A stretch of 64,000 nucleotides of DNA from Periplaneta americana (GCF_040183065.1 NC_091120.1:19195708-19259707), one strand, 5' to 3'. Shown: positions 22,918-35,695, numbered from the stretch's first letter. Translations and numbers: made by a program. The notes: generated by a model not told the origin, from the letters alone.

Positions 22918-24821
22918 ATTGACTATTACACTCTTACTACGTCATACTGCTTTTGACCAATAAAACGGTACGAAAGGACGTATTTCAACCAATCATGGCT
23001 GCTTATCGCACAATTTTATCGCGTCCCTAGCATTTGTTTCTTTGTTTGCCAACATTTGAAACTGCGCTGGTCTGGACGTCAAAAAAAAAATATATATATA
23101 TATATATATAATTACAAACCACTCCAGTCGATGTACAGCAATTACAAATATGACTCGCATTGGCATTCAAGAACAAGAATTAATAAAAATCACTCATCAT
23201 ACCTATGCATCTTCTGAAATCCGATTTACAAATAAATGAAGAGCACCATTCGGAAATCCTGAATAAGTTGAATACACCATGTAGGCCTAAATCAACGAGT
23301 TCCACTTCTATTACGCACACGTCCAATATAACATCAATTGAACCACCAACCACATTCAAATTTGAAAATTGTACATTCAATAATTATTCCTTTTAAAATT
23401 ATTCATTCGGAAATTCTGAATAAGTTGAATACACCATGTAGGCCTAAAACAACGAGTTCCACTTCTATTACGCACACGTCCAATATAACATCAATTGAAC
23501 CACCAACCACATTCAAATTTGAAAATTGCACATTCAATAATTATTCCTTTTAAAATTATTCATTCGGAAATTCTGAATAAGTTGAATACACCATGTAGGC
23601 CTAAATCAACGAGTTCCACTTCTATTACGCACACGTTCAATATAACATCAATTGAACCACCAACCACATTCAAATTTGAAAATTGTACATTCAATAATTA
23701 TTCCTTTTAAAATTATTCATTCGGAAATTCTGAATAAGTTGAATACACCATGTAGGCCTAAAACAACGAGTTCCACTTCTATTACGCACACGTCCAATAT
23801 AACATCAATTGAACCACCAACCACATTCAAATTTGAAAATTGTACATTCAATAATTATTCCTTTTAAAATTATTCATTCGGAAATTCTGAATAAGTTGAA
23901 TACACCATGTAGGCCTAAAACAACGAGTTCCACTTCTATTACGCACACGTCCAATATAACATCAATTGAACCACCAACCACATTCAAATTTGAAAATTGT
24001 ACATTCAATAATTATTCCTTTTAAAATTATTCATTCGGAAATTCTGAATAAGTTGAATACACCATGTAGGCTTAAATCAACGAGTTCCACTTCTTTTACG
24101 CACACGTCCAATATAACATCAATTGAACCACCAACCACATTCAAATTTGAAAATTGTACATTCAATAATTATTCCTTTTAAAATGATTCATTCGGAAATT
24201 CTGAATAAGTTGAATACACCATGTAGGCCTAAATCAACGAGTTCCACTTCTATTACGCACACGTCCAATATAACATCAATTGAACCACCAACCACATTCA
24301 AATTTGAAAATTGTACATTCAATATTATTCCTTTTAAAATTATTCATGTTTATTTTTTATGTCATCGTCGTTAATTAAAACTTTTCTAACACTTGTGTAT
24401 ATTAGTTAGGTTATGTTACAGCCTCTGCTATATGATATTATGGATAGAGATTGTTTAATATTAAGATTTATTGAAAATCATCTGTCAAGTGACGTTGATT
24501 ACTGGGATCCGGATAACTGAAGTGGAATGCAACTGCTTTAATAAAAATGAAACTGAATCAACAAAGCCTTCTTTACTAGTAACATTGCCATCGTGTATAA
24601 TAGATCGAGAACTTCTCGACGAGACAACGAGTTATCTAACTCGTTGCGACGAGAAGGCATTACTCACTACTGCCATCTAGCGTAATATTTGTAATGTTGA
24701 GATGGTACAAATACATTTGAAGACAGTTGTATTTTCGCAAGTCAATTAATATTTTATTGTATTGGAGTACTTCGTTACTTCTAATCTTTATATACTTTCT
24801 TCTAATCGTGTAATAGTCAAT
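22918..24821. mobile_element. element with 14-bp terminal inverted repeats carrying a minisatellite
   Basis: ATTGACTATTACAC at 22918-22931 is matched by its exact inverse at 24808-24821. The 1.9-kb interior includes the 157-bp tandem array at 23237-24345 and a (TA)n run. No transposase is present and no target duplication could be fixed, so the element boundary is an inference. Confidence 0.45.
23237..24345 (+). repeat. minisatellite, 157-bp unit x7
   Basis: The phrase gaataagttgaatacacc recurs seven times, six of the intervals being exactly 157 bp. Units differ at only a few positions (aaatcaacg or aaaacaacg; one cttttacg). Because 157 is not a multiple of three, each unit shifts frame, and the overlapping 71-codon open frames are a by-product of the repeat, not genes. 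Confidence 0.95.
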
Positions 24822-25004
24822 TAAATCCCACTCGAGTTTTCATTTTCTCTAGATAAATCAAAACGTCTAGTGAGATTACTGTTGATAATCAATGGTGCTG
24901 AATTATTACATTTTATTTTTGTAGCAATATTCATATTTAATTATATTTATTTGCTATTAATTTCTGATCCTCGTGGTTCATCCTTAATTAAGGCCGGACG
25001 ATTT

Positions 25005-25015
25005 ATTTCTCTCTC

Positions 25016-25093
<78 letters not shown>
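25005..25093. repeat. compound (CT)n(TA)n microsatellite
   Basis: A ctctct tract passes into a tatata tract directly before the 3' end of a LINE stub. Confidence 0.95.
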
Positions 25094-25094
<1 letters not shown>

Positions 25095-25380
25095 CTTACT
25101 TACTTACAAATGGCTTTTAAGGAACCCGAAGGTTCATTGCCGCCCTCACATAAGCCCGCCATATTCCGAGGCTTACTGTAGGAATTCGTAACAAGCTGTT
25201 TTTTACGGTGATGGGTTGTTAGCCCTTCGCCCAACCCCCAAGCTGGAGGACCACCCCTTATCGGCTGTCCACGACTGCTTATTCAATATATTCGCAGCTA
25301 CCCTCCATATCTGGAGGCCGTCTCCTCTATCCGCAACCTGAGGACGCGCCATGCCGTGGTGATAGGGACCCACCATACAT
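25094..25380 (-). mobile_element. RTE-like LINE family 1, 3'-end stub
   Basis: Begins with ttacttacttac and ggcttttaaggaacccgaag, the 3' tail shared with the LINEs at 8524 and 49075 (minus orientation), then diverges into a different 3' segment. It is bracketed by AT microsatellites on both sides. Confidence 0.6.

Positions 25381-25381
<1 letters not shown>

Positions 25382-25428
<47 letters not shown>
25382..25428. repeat. (AT)n microsatellite
   Basis: Nearly pure AT tract. Confidence 0.95.
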
Positions 25429-25435
<7 letters not shown>

Positions 25436-25610
25436 AAATACAATCTTTTACTTACTTATTAAAATATTGAAGACAGCCCATTTAAAATAATATCGCTATT
25501 TGTTACTATTTAATTTTCAGTTTTACAATATTTTACATCTCGTATAAGGCTAGTAACCTATCTCAGGGAAAATTACATTACTTCCAAGCCTCAAAAGAAC
25601 CGTATAAGGA

Positions 25611-25732
25611 TAGATATCCCAAAAATTATGATGCAGTATAAACCTAGAGGACATCGTCGACCAGGAAGACCTTTTAGAAAACTGCTAGATGGGGCTGAAA
25701 CAGGTCTACAGAGGCCTAATTCCGAAGGATGA
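25611..25732 (+). pseudogene. LINE ORF2 extreme C terminus
   Basis: A plus-strand frame reads IPKIMMQYKPRGHRRPGRP, then LLDGAETGLQRPN and a stop at 25730-25732. The YxPxGxRRxGRPxxRLLD sequence close to a stop is characteristic of the end of insect LINE reverse transcriptase proteins. Upstream polymerase sequence is missing. Confidence 0.55.
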
Positions 25733-26299
25733 TGATGATGATAATTTTTTATTTGTACAGTATTTATATCAGTGCCTTTTATTTATATTTTTATGTATTT
25801 CGCTTTCCATTTTTTCATATTTATAGCATAAATAATTATTTATAATTTTGTACTGCCTATAGTAATTTGGATTTTTCTCTGTTATAGAAAAATAAATTAA
25901 GGAGGCACAGAATTGTGAATCTTGAAATTTGTATCTTAAATAAGAAACTTTTTCTGTAAACCTGTTCAAGCTTTTACAGCCCATAAACACACAACTTTAC
26001 TTTATGCTGAAACATTGGTTTTCCTGTAATTTATTTCCTTACTGAGTAATAATTTTTCCCCTTTTGTACATTTTTTCAGTGATTTTCACTACATTACCCT
26101 CTGTAACATCTCCAAAATTTAACAATTATTTTTTTAATATTCTTTCAGTACACGTAAAACATCCAAATAAGCAATTCCTCAAAATTTAACTTTTTTAGAT
26201 TAAACAGAAGCTGAGGAAAGGTTAATTTTGTGTGAATAAACTAAACTTCGTAAAATCAACGTTAAAACAAGACTTGTATGCATCTTACACTACGCCCCC

Positions 26300-26600
26300 T
26301 CCTCAAATAAACGAAAAATTAACATGGATATATAATTTTAGTATAACCATAATATGATATACCATTTTAAACAGGAATAATAAAAAATAAATTCGAAGAA
26401 TGAAAAAAAAAAACATTTCCCGCCCAAAATCCATAAATTCATTAACAATGAGCGTTAAATTAAAACTTGTAACCCCTTCCCAGGAAATCGAAAAGTTGAA
26501 ATGGGACAATTTTAGTACAGTCATATATGACATACCATTGTAAAGAACGAAAACCAAATAATACATTGGAAGATTAATAAATAAAATTTTCACCCAAAAT
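26300..26600. repeat. diverged tandem duplication, about 180 bp x2
   Basis: Two successive blocks share the order cgaaaa(a/g)tt, aattttagta, atatgacataccatt and cccaaaat with many substitutions. No function recognised. Confidence 0.55.
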
Positions 26601-26620
26601 CAAATTCCCAGAAGTTTCCT

Positions 26621-26967
26621 AGTATCCGATACTCGTTACATAAGCTGTTAAGTCGGCCATTGTTGTATAATCATAAAGGATGCATATTTTCCCAGGACCA
26701 AAAATATATTACAAAATGACTAGAATCACGACATAACTCTCCACAGATACACATCATGTACAGTGTGACCCGCCGAAGTGGTGTACAACTAGAAAATGGG
26801 TCACAGTTCTGCCATCTATCCGCAATATGCGGAACCCGAATCACGCAAGTGAAGTGGGTAGGCATTGGATACACACACACACATCTAGTAACAAACTATT
26901 GAAATTTTTTTCAAAAAGAAGCCACTGTGTAAACACAAAAACGACCTATGTAACGAGTACCGGGTAC
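26621..26967. mobile_element. MITE with AGTACCCGGTACTCGTTACATAGG-type ends, copy 1
   Basis: The left end agtatccgatactcgttaca and right end tgtaacgagtaccgggtact are inverted counterparts about 350 bp apart. A further end of the same family starts at 63847 and runs off the window. Confidence 0.6.
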
Positions 26968-27252
26968 TCCCTTGTCACTTAAAAAAGTAGGCCCTAAATA
27001 TTGAATGAGAAAATTATATTGCTAAATAACACTTAAAACTCTAACTTAACATTACTTAATCTAATTAATTTCACTGAATACTTTCATGGTGATATTTTCT
27101 ACATATATTTATGAATTTCCGTGTATATTGTTACATCTCTTGACATTTGATGAATGCGGATTATCTGACGTCACTCATAGCATGGTGTGCATAAATCGTC
27201 CTGCGCAAGAAAGACTCAAAAGGAACCAGTAAAGAAAGGTTAAGTCAACAAC

Positions 27253-27409
27253 AGTAGTAGTAGTAGTAGTAGTAGTAGTAATAGTAGTAGTAGTAGTGGT
27301 AGTAGTAGTAGTAGTAGTGGTAGTAGCAGTAGTAGCAGTAGTAGTGGTGGTAGTAGTAGTAGTAGTAGTAGTAATAGTAGTGGTAGTAGCAGTAGTAGCA
27401 GTAGTGGTA

Positions 27410-27442
<33 letters not shown>

Positions 27443-27446
27443 GTAA

Positions 27447-27488
<42 letters not shown>

Positions 27489-27787
27489 TAGCAGTAGTAG
27501 CAGTAGTGGTAGTGGTGGTAGTAGTAGTAGTAGTAGTAATAGTAGTAGTAGTAGTAGTAGTAATAGTAGTAGTAGTAGTAGTGGTAGTAGCAGTAGTGGT
27601 AGTGGTAGTAGTAGTAGTAGTAGTAGTAGTAATAGTAGTAATAGTAGTAGTAGTAATAGTAGTAGTAATAGTAGTAGTAGTAATAGTAGTAGTAATAGTA
27701 GTAGCAATAGTAGTAGTAGTAGTAGTGGTAGTAGTAGTAGTAATAGTAGTAGTAATAGTAGTAGTAGTAGTAATAATAGTAGTAGTA

Positions 27788-27826
<39 letters not shown>

Positions 27827-27871
27827 ATAGTAGTAGTAGTAATAGTAGTAGTAGTAATAGTAGTAGTAGTA

Positions 27872-27904
<33 letters not shown>

Positions 27905-27974
27905 GTAATAGTAGTAGTAGTAATAGTAGTAGTAGTAATAGTAGTGGTAGTAGTAGTAGTAGTAGTAGTAGTAA
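27253..27974. repeat. 720-bp AGT-type trinucleotide tract with higher-order pattern
   Basis: Almost pure AGT/GTA triplets with interruptions aat, ggt and agc that recur in blocks (for example the block ending agtggtagtggtggtag recurs near 27410 and 27515). All frames stay open, so the long Ser, Val, Leu or Tyr readings are artefacts of the repeat. Confidence 0.97.
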
Positions 27975-27999
27975 TATACAATTCTGCAACATAAACTCA

Positions 28000-29100
28000 A
28001 TTGTTGTATTTTTCCTTGCATTTAAACTTCCCTGTTTACTTTACACACATACTACTGAAGCGACTGTACTAGGATTGTTAACTGAATATTCTGGGTAAGT
28101 AAAATATAGTAACTAAAATAAGATCATGCACAATGTTATAGTTACAGCCAACAGCCAAGTCCACTTTATTTGCATGCTTGTCTTTTATAAATGTCTTGTT
28201 TAGTGTGTACACTTCCACTGGAGGTCCGATTTTTACGTATTCGAATCTTGAATACATTTACTTTGCTGAAAATTAATACAATTTCAAACCATCAGTCATC
28301 AAAATGGTGACATATCAGAGCTAGTGAACTGCACAACAATGACCATCGTGAAAAAACGGATTATAATAACGCAATCGGAGCACGATCTGTGCATCTTGAA
28401 AATGGTCGCAGGAATTAATTACTAATCGATTATTTCAGTCGAATCATTGATATACATTTTTTTTCGCGTTGCCTTCATGTTGTTATTGTAAAATCATTTA
28501 GTTACATTGCGTGAAACATAGCTCCATAACCTATGTACTTACATAAGGCCAGGAAATATTGAGATTTCCATCAAAAATAGCAAGTTCGCTTTATTTCTAA
28601 GAATTCCCGCTAGGATCATTTCTATACTTTGTAGAAACCGAAGTTACCACTAATTATGAACATGCATGAACATAATAGACCTATGTGGGCGACTGATCAT
28701 GGAGCGGTGGTTTGTTTATCCCTCACCCCATGTTAACCTGTTTCATGCGCTATCGAATAGAGTAAGGTAACCCGTTTTGATTCCACTTTCTCCGTTGCAT
28801 CAGTGGCGGACGTCTTTTAAACATAATACTGAGTTTAACATAATGCTACGTAACTAATTATCTATTTCTATTGTTTTTTCTTTCTTTGTATGGAGGGACC
28901 CGAAGGTTTATACTGCAGCCTGAGGCTTATTGTGCTTACCACTCCTATTCTATTGTAAGAAACATTGTACAAACGTGTGTAAACATCACTTTACCGTCAG
29001 TCACTCATCATTTGTAATGTTAGTGTATGAATTTACAAAATATAATCATTGTTCCATACATTAATTTGAAAGTTGAATATCAATCTTCACAGGAAACCAA
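28000..29100. other. no recognised gene
   Basis: Mixed unrecognised sequence. The phrase gggacccgaaggtttatactgcagcc near 28905 resembles a LINE 3' end but is too short to assign. Confidence 0.35.
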
Positions 29101-29139
29101 AAATAATGACGTATAAATAAACATTACGAACCTATACTA

Positions 29140-29142
29140 TTC

Positions 29143-29180
<38 letters not shown>

Positions 29181-29475
29181 CAATAATTGTCTTATTTTTT
29201 ATACTTTGTATGTCTCATTTATTTTGACCTGCTGTTCACATTTTATTATGCTTTTTTCTTTCTTTCTGTATGTTATATATTATGTCTGATTTCTACTTAC
29301 TTGTTGTTTACATTTTATTATTATTATCTTATTCAGTTTTGTGTGTAAAATTGTAGTGTACTTTGTAAATTTGTAGTGTTTCTTGTAACGCAGTTTTACT
29401 CCTGGTTGAGTGTTAGAGAAGGCCGTATGGCCTTAACTCTGCCAGGTTAAATAAATTATTATTATTATTATTATT
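29140..29475 (+). mobile_element. LINE 3' end with ATT tails
   Basis: An (ATT)n tract at 29150-29180 precedes a segment ending gagaaggccgtatggcctta, actctgccaggttaaataaa and a second ATT tail. The same 3' end occurs in reverse at 59100-59160. No coding part remains. Confidence 0.5.
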
Positions 29476-29825
29476 ATCTTACTCAGTTTACAACAGTTTT
29501 GCAACTCAATTAATTTACACTTTTACTACGTGTACCCGTACATGGGAATGATCCCGAAGACTTCTGACATCTCTTCCTCTGAATTAGTGTATTAATATCT
29601 GATTTTAAATCCAATGAAAACAATCGCAAAACTGAAACTAGCTCGAACTGCACTCTGTACCTTTTGCTGAACGAAGCTTGTCTCAGGTTTATTTGTACCT
29701 TTTAGTTCTGTTAGGAGTTGGAGACGTGCAGTTTCTATTTAAATAAAGAATGAATAGAGGTCACAAAATAATAAATGTGGACGTCAATAGGACAATAACG
29801 TAAACAAAATTTAAACTATAATTAC

Positions 29826-30009
29826 CTGAAATGTCATGTGTGCCATATTTTCCTGTGTGACGAGAAGTGAAATGCTTCTTTACATTGAAATGAGAAATAT
29901 AATTACTACTTTTTTCACAAATTAAACAATTAATCTTTTCCTCACGAAGTGCACAACAGTATTCGTCTTCCCATTCCTTATGGTGGTAATTTCCAGACGA
30001 AAAAGTCAC
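29826..30009 (-). CDS. possible single exon with BED/C2H2-type zinc finger
   Basis: The minus-strand reading EDEYCCALREEKINCLICEK continues through NYISHFNVKKHFTSRHTGKY and reaches a good donor (GACATTTCAG then GTAATT) at 29826. C-L-I-C followed by H-F-x4-H-F-x3-H is the finger found at the N terminus of hAT-derived host proteins such as the GTF2I-repeat and ZBED/EPM2AIP1-like families. No following exon was identified, so it may be a decayed transposon exon rather than a host gene. It lies between the two aminotransferase copies on the same strand. Confidence 0.4.
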
Positions 30010-30249
30010 TTTTATAGCGAAGATTAGAGAGGTTTTATTTGGAGTTCCCTGTCATCCAACTCTCCGCGAACACCACAGATGTATCATAAGCAGTGTTTGT
30101 GATTGAATCCTACCTTCCCCCACCGAGCGGACTGGTGTGGGGTGAATCAAAGTAGTGACGTCATCTCTCATTGAGAGACAGTAGCCCGCCCATGTGCATG
30201 ACCTTCGTTTTCTGAAAATTAAGAAAGTTGTATCGTTCCTCATCAAAAT

Positions 30250-30785
30250 GCAAGTAAAATCAGAAAAAGAATCCTATTGTAAGACTCGAGAATGCCATTT
30301 CGTTCGTGTGGCGTCATAGCATATTCTGATAACATTCAGTAATAAAAAATTGAATGCTTCTGAAATTCTAACGTAAATTCCAGTTGTAATATAGCTGCTT
30401 ATTCGTTATTCATTGTAGAAATCTACATTACTTGCTGCGCGAGAGTGAAAGTGCGTACGTATTTCATGCACAAGGAACTGGTTATCGAGGTAGCATAATA
30501 CGTGAGGATGAGCGAGTTGCTTCGATGGTACAAACAAAGTGAAATAAGTCACGCAAGTTTATCATTATAAAGTTCGTTCAAAGGGCCTCACGATGTAATC
30601 CTACGATAACTCCATACTGAATAATAAGGAATGTTTTATAATGGCGCTCTAAATTGAGTTTTCTGAGTGGTAATAACTTTTCACAAACTAAACACTACAC
30701 TCCATTTTCTATCTCCGAAAAAAAAAAATCACTTTCCCACAGAGGATTCAGTTGAAACCCTGAGCGTCGTTCAACTTCACTCGCC
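30250..30785. other. no recognised gene
   Basis: Unrecognised sequence with a short A-run at 30720. Confidence 0.35.
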
Positions 30786-30789
30786 AACC

Positions 30790-30972
30790 ACAGCCTACTA
30801 TATACAGTCACGAAACTTGAGTTGTGAGGGTGCTAGAAACAATAGACTGTGCCGGTACTATTTCGCATTGTCTGTAATGAGGCGATATTAGCGATCCTAG
30901 TGGTTAGCAACTATCTATGTATGCATATTTACTACGTATTGAGCTTCGTGACTGTATATACTAGACTGTACT
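30790..30972 (+). mobile_element. short MITE with TATACAGTCACGAAGCTT ends, copy 2
   Basis: Same unit as 10152-10336, including tatacagtcacgaaacttga at the left, gaggcgatattagcgatcct inside and tattgagcttcgtgactgta at the right. Confidence 0.78.
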
Positions 30973-31368
30973 GTAACTGACTCTCAAAAACTCTGTTTAT
31001 GTGCAACATCGGTTGACTACGTAGTTTAGTTCGTGTTTTAAGTGCTGCAATAGATTTTTGTCGTTAACTGACTTCAGCGAGACAAGAAAGTCAAAAGAGC
31101 CTAGAAGTTTGGCAATCTTTATAACAATGCATACAAGTGAAAGAACTAAATGCACGCCGTGAAAATTCACACGAACGCCCTCCGTTGGTCTTCAATGGCG
31201 AAGCGAAGGTGTAGGCCTAAATACTGGGTAGGCTGAAAAAATCTACTTACCTTATATCTTTTTATACAGCAGATGTTTCTCGGCTTTTCTAACAAAATAT
31301 TTTGTGACAAACATACACACATGTACTTTTGATTAATAACGCTCAACAACGCAGCCCATTCATACTAC

Positions 31369-31628
31369 AGTCCACACCTGTGGAGTAACGGTCAGCGCGT
31401 CCGGCCGCGAAACCAGGTGGCCCGGGTTCGAATCCCGGTCGGGACAAGTTACCTGGTTGAGGTTTTTCTCGGGGTTTTCCCTCAACCCAATACGAGCAAA
31501 TGCTGGGTAACTTTCGGTGCTGGACCCAGGACTCATTTCACCGGCATTATCACCTTCATTTCATTCAGACACTAAATAACCTAGATGTTGATACAGCGTC
31601 GTAAAATAACCCAATAAAATAAAAATAA
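31369..31628 (+). mobile_element. complete tRNA-derived SINE
   Basis: The head carries an A box (gtggagtaacggtcagcgcg) and a B box (gggttcgaatccc). The body has gttacctggttgaggttttt, ccctcaacccaatacgagc and ggtgctggacccaggactc, and the tail is aataaaataaaaataa. It is flanked by 11-bp direct repeats ATTCATACTAC (31358-31368) and ATTCATAGTAC (31629-31639), one mismatch. Relatives occur reversed at 41278 and 52426 and as a fragment at 47225. Confidence 0.85.
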
Positions 31629-31639
31629 ATTCATAGTAC

Positions 31640-33100
31640 ACTAATATAGCGCGACATATATGGTGACAGTAGCCTATAAGGCTAGCCTCGTTTAGCACGG
31701 AGATGTAGCGAATCGATACCGCCTCTCTGGTTCTCCCTCAAGCTTACGAGTCAAGATCGTAGCCATGCCTTTAGAGGCTTGTGACCACAAGCCTCACCTC
31801 ACACTGAACTCTCGGATCCTGGAATGACTGCCAACAGTGGACTTATTATGTGGAAGGATCGAGTTAAACCAAGTGTTACGATAGGTGCATCATTATTACG
31901 AACTTATAGGCCTAATGTTAGTAGGTATAATAACTCAATTTTTTTTTTGGCGTAGAATAAGCCTTAAATGTCTCCTTAAGAGCTTTGTCACTGTTGGTCT
32001 TACATATCGCCCATGCGCAAATTTGTAACAACTGGATAATACGCACGGTAGAGCAATGTCGATAGTCGATGTTACTCACTGGCCACTAGTCACCGGGCTG
32101 TAACAAGCCGTGTCAAACAAAAGACAATCGAAATGGTGGTAGTAAAATTCGCGACTATATTCTTAAATAAATCACTCCATTAGTCAAGTGCAAGGTTTAT
32201 GCAGTACAACGACGATGTTTTGAATGCATCAAAAGAAAATGCATATGTAATAAGATGTTAAAGTAGGTTATGACAATGAAATAAAGAAAAAAAAAGGATG
32301 TGTTTCACGGAATATCATTTAAATAACAGAAAGCAAATTTACAGTTAATGTTCACCAAAGCGTTAAGTACGTAATTATGACCGCGCTGCAGTTTTATTTG
32401 TGGCCTAGAGAAAATAACTAGCCTTTTACGAAAAAAAAAAAAAAAAAAAAAAAAAAAACTTTTAGGGGCTATAAAATTATTCACCTCTTTAATTATATTA
32501 TTGTTTATCAATATCACGAAACAAAAACAGTCATAAGTGCCATGACCGACTAGAAACATCGATACCGAAGAGTTAAACCCATTCGGCCGTGATGAAACAA
32601 AAGAGAGATTTTAGTTCGAGATAAAATGGAAACAATTTTGATTACCCTACTGTTAGTAATTGGAGATAGCTTGTAATATCTGTCTTAATCTTCTATGTAG
32701 AAATGTCGTCCAAACAAATTGGTGGTTCAGGGAAAAATCATTGAAATAGATGAGGATAACAGTGGTGCTATCTCTCAGTAATGTTCAGAACGAAGGAGGT
32801 AGAGAGAAAAAGAAACAAATTTCTCCTTCTAACGACACCACAGACCAAAATCATGTTCTTATGTTGGTAACATTGTGTATTTAGTTAAATTTGGTCGTAA
32901 CCGTAACGACACGGTTCAACGCTACCGTGCTAATTCTCCAGTTCAGCGCTTAATTTTTGCACAAACCACATTTTGCTCTTCACAACACACTTCCTAAATT
33001 TAGTGATTGACCACGAGTAGCTTAATCAAGCTGCTTCCTTCGTGAAAGAAATGGCGTATAATCTTCTTGGATAATGAATTCTGTATATTGTTATGCTTAC
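31640..33100. other. no recognised gene; A-rich run at 32430
   Basis: Unrecognised intronic or intergenic sequence between the two aminotransferase copies, with a poly-A run of about 28 bases near 32430-32458. Confidence 0.35.
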
Positions 33101-33199
33101 AACAAAGCTGATATTTCAAGACTGAAGACAAATGAGCGTGTTTTCAAAACTAGACTTGGGTAGTCCTGAAACTTCATCTTCACTGTCTCGGAACTACAT

Positions 33200-33310
33200 A
33201 CAAGTCCTATCAACACGTCGAACCTATCTGTCCCCATGTTGGAACCTGTACATGCAGTTCCGAAAAGTTGGAAATGTAAAATTCCCGGACATGGTGGAAT
33301 ACCCGTAAGT
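33200..33310 (-). other. weak candidate for the last coding exon of aminotransferase copy A
   Basis: After TTTCACAAACAG the phase demanded by exon 37101-37243 gives the reading LRVFHHVREFYISNF and then ELHVQV before two stops. It aligns without gaps to the family segment around xQVxxLxxEKHIYLL(P/R)xGRINV, with a few identities in the hydrophobic positions. The GRI box with R386 is not conserved, and identity is close to chance. I list it only because location, strand and phase all fit. Confidence 0.15.
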
Positions 33311-33469
33311 CTGTTTGTGAAATAATTAAATTTACCGTATTCCAACCATAGTGGAAATGGATGATAACAATACCATCACCATTCGAGTCAAATTAAAGAA
33401 TAATGCTCTATTTTAATATAAATTCATACAGTACAACACAAAAAAGGAAATATAATTTTATGCTCGACC

Positions 33470-34085
33470 ATGCCGAAATGTAGTAATTATACACCTGGTA
33501 GCAGTCCTTTAATGCATGTCATTAAAGTACACCTATTCATTAAAGTTCAGGTGTTCAGCCAATCACAAGTCAGCTTTGTACCGTTATATCGATTATTCTC
33601 GGATATGCAATCGAAAGACAATTAGCGAAAAGTCACGGAGGCTGGAAATCCAATACTGTCGCAGAAGGTTATGTTCTGTTACTATAATAATTAGCGTTAA
33701 TTGTAAATAATATTCAAATAAATTCAATTTGTCATCTCGTTTTTCAATTCTAAATCAATTTCCAGGTTATATCAGAGTAATCTTCATCTTATTCTCTGCC
33801 AAGGTCAATGACATTCGGCCTCGGAAAAAATCAATACTTTCGCGTCTGCGCACATCTCACAATTCAGGTCAGTTCGCACATAACCATAAGAAGACCTAAT
33901 TTTAAATAATTTCAAGTTAGAAATATGGTCGAGCATAAAAAGTCGTATGAAACTTGCCTATAATGGTAATTAAGACGCTCGTATGAAAATTATGAAACTC
34001 GCTTGCGCTCGTTTCATAAACAATCATACTTGCGTCTTAATTACTACCCATTATAGGCTCGTTGCGTAATGTACTATTATACTAT
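33470..34085 (+). repeat. dispersed repeat R, copy 1
   Basis: Begins tatgctcgaccatgccgaaa and ends within ggctcgttgcgtaatgtact. The whole unit recurs reversed at 42515-43215. The last 130 bp form an imperfect hairpin: cctataatgg..taattaag..ctcgtatgaaaattatgaaac against its inverse. No coding. Confidence 0.75.
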
Positions 34086-34089
34086 ACAA

Positions 34090-35480
34090 ACGCACAGTTA
34101 TTCTTCGGAGATGAATGATCACGAGCTGTAAGTTCTAAGAAAGGAATAAGAATTGTAAAAATAAAATTGAAGATATACGATAATTATCTCAAGAAATTTA
34201 TTAAATACGTTTTAATATAACATAAAAATGTATGCATAAATACCACAACTATACTGAATGAAACATACCTACCAGCATGCATACGAATACAATGTAACAT
34301 GTAGTTATATTTAATACTATAATTAATGAATATGTCTTCTTGCAGGATGATGTATGCAACGAAGTAATGAAATGCTATCCCTCTAGCAAATATATTATAA
34401 TGCAAGGGTCTGATCCGATGCTAAGGAAGTGACGTCAGGATATGTGAATAACTCTTTGCCGTTGCTAAGGAAGTGACGTCAAATATTGAAACTTCCGTAA
34501 CATTTTTTTTTTTTTTTTCAATTTACCCTCGATCATAAATGATTCATGTTAACAGACAGTAAAGTTACAGATTGCTCTAGACTATCGTAATAGTAGTTTT
34601 ATAAATGAACGAATGGTATTACGAAATTAAAAATCATCTCAAGTTGCTGCTCCATAACGATATAACCAGGTTCACTGGGCTGCAAAAGAAATGCCGAGTC
34701 GAAGTCGCTATCTATTTGATTATCGTGTTACGAGGATTTTTCTTACGAAACAACAGAAATAGAGATACACAGAAGGCATTGCAAAGGAGAAATGTGTAGT
34801 TAAATGTTTCAATTAGATTCAATTTCCAGTTCTGTATCTGTATTTATAATAAAATTTTATATTTATAATAATATTGATACATTTTTTGTTAATACAATAT
34901 GAAACATAACTGGCCGTAAATATCGATTGTAACAATGGCAGCATCCATGGATAATAAGGAAGGCTGTGGAATACCATATAAACTGCAATTTTACTATTTT
35001 CATGTGGCATTCTTACTAATGTCGTAAAATAAAAGTATATGAATAATTTAAAATCAATTCATATTAAATAATAACGTGAACATGTTATAAAAGTAGTATT
35101 TACATGTCTTTAAAAAACTAAATTCAGGAAAACAGCTTTCCACATCTCCATGTTTGCTAAAGTCCTCGGAAAACGGTATAATTTCGTACCTGTATTTCTT
35201 TTGCAGCCCAGTGTACGTATATGCAGAGGAGCATAATGAGGTGACGGCCTTCGTAGGCTGTAAAATTAGTACCGGATGATAACATGTAGTTTCCATTACT
35301 TTGGACATTTTATTACAGCATCGTGAAATCCTGCTGCTACTCGATCCAGGTTGTATTCATTAAAAGCACACATATTGGTCCTTCCATTCGGCAGGATGTA
35401 TATGTGATGGTTTTTTCCTAAATACTCCACTTGTTTAGCTGAAAAAATGCATAAATGTTATTACTACAGAATGTGCATTT
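34090..35480. other. no recognised gene; small direct and inverted repeats
   Basis: The phrase gctaaggaagtgacgtca occurs twice (34419 and 34458). The phrase cactgggctgcaaaagaaat at about 34672 is repeated in reverse near 35197-35216, hinting at a foldback about 550 bp long. No coding exon was recognised. Confidence 0.35.
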
Positions 35481-35489
35481 TAGTACCAA

Positions 35490-35695
<206 letters not shown>

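Noticed and set aside
23237..24345. CRISPR-like array
   Set aside because: Units are contiguous 157-bp tandem copies without distinct spacers, in a eukaryotic context.
23205..24374. Series of overlapping 71-codon open frames
   Set aside because: They are produced by the 157-bp tandem repeat, whose length shifts frame in every unit; no protein family resemblance.
27175..28021. Long Thr-, Leu-, Tyr- or Val-rich open frames on both strands
   Set aside because: Simple translation of a trinucleotide microsatellite.
31369..31445. Functional tRNA gene
   Set aside because: A and B boxes are present but the arms do not fold well, and the unit has a SINE body, A-rich tail and target duplication.
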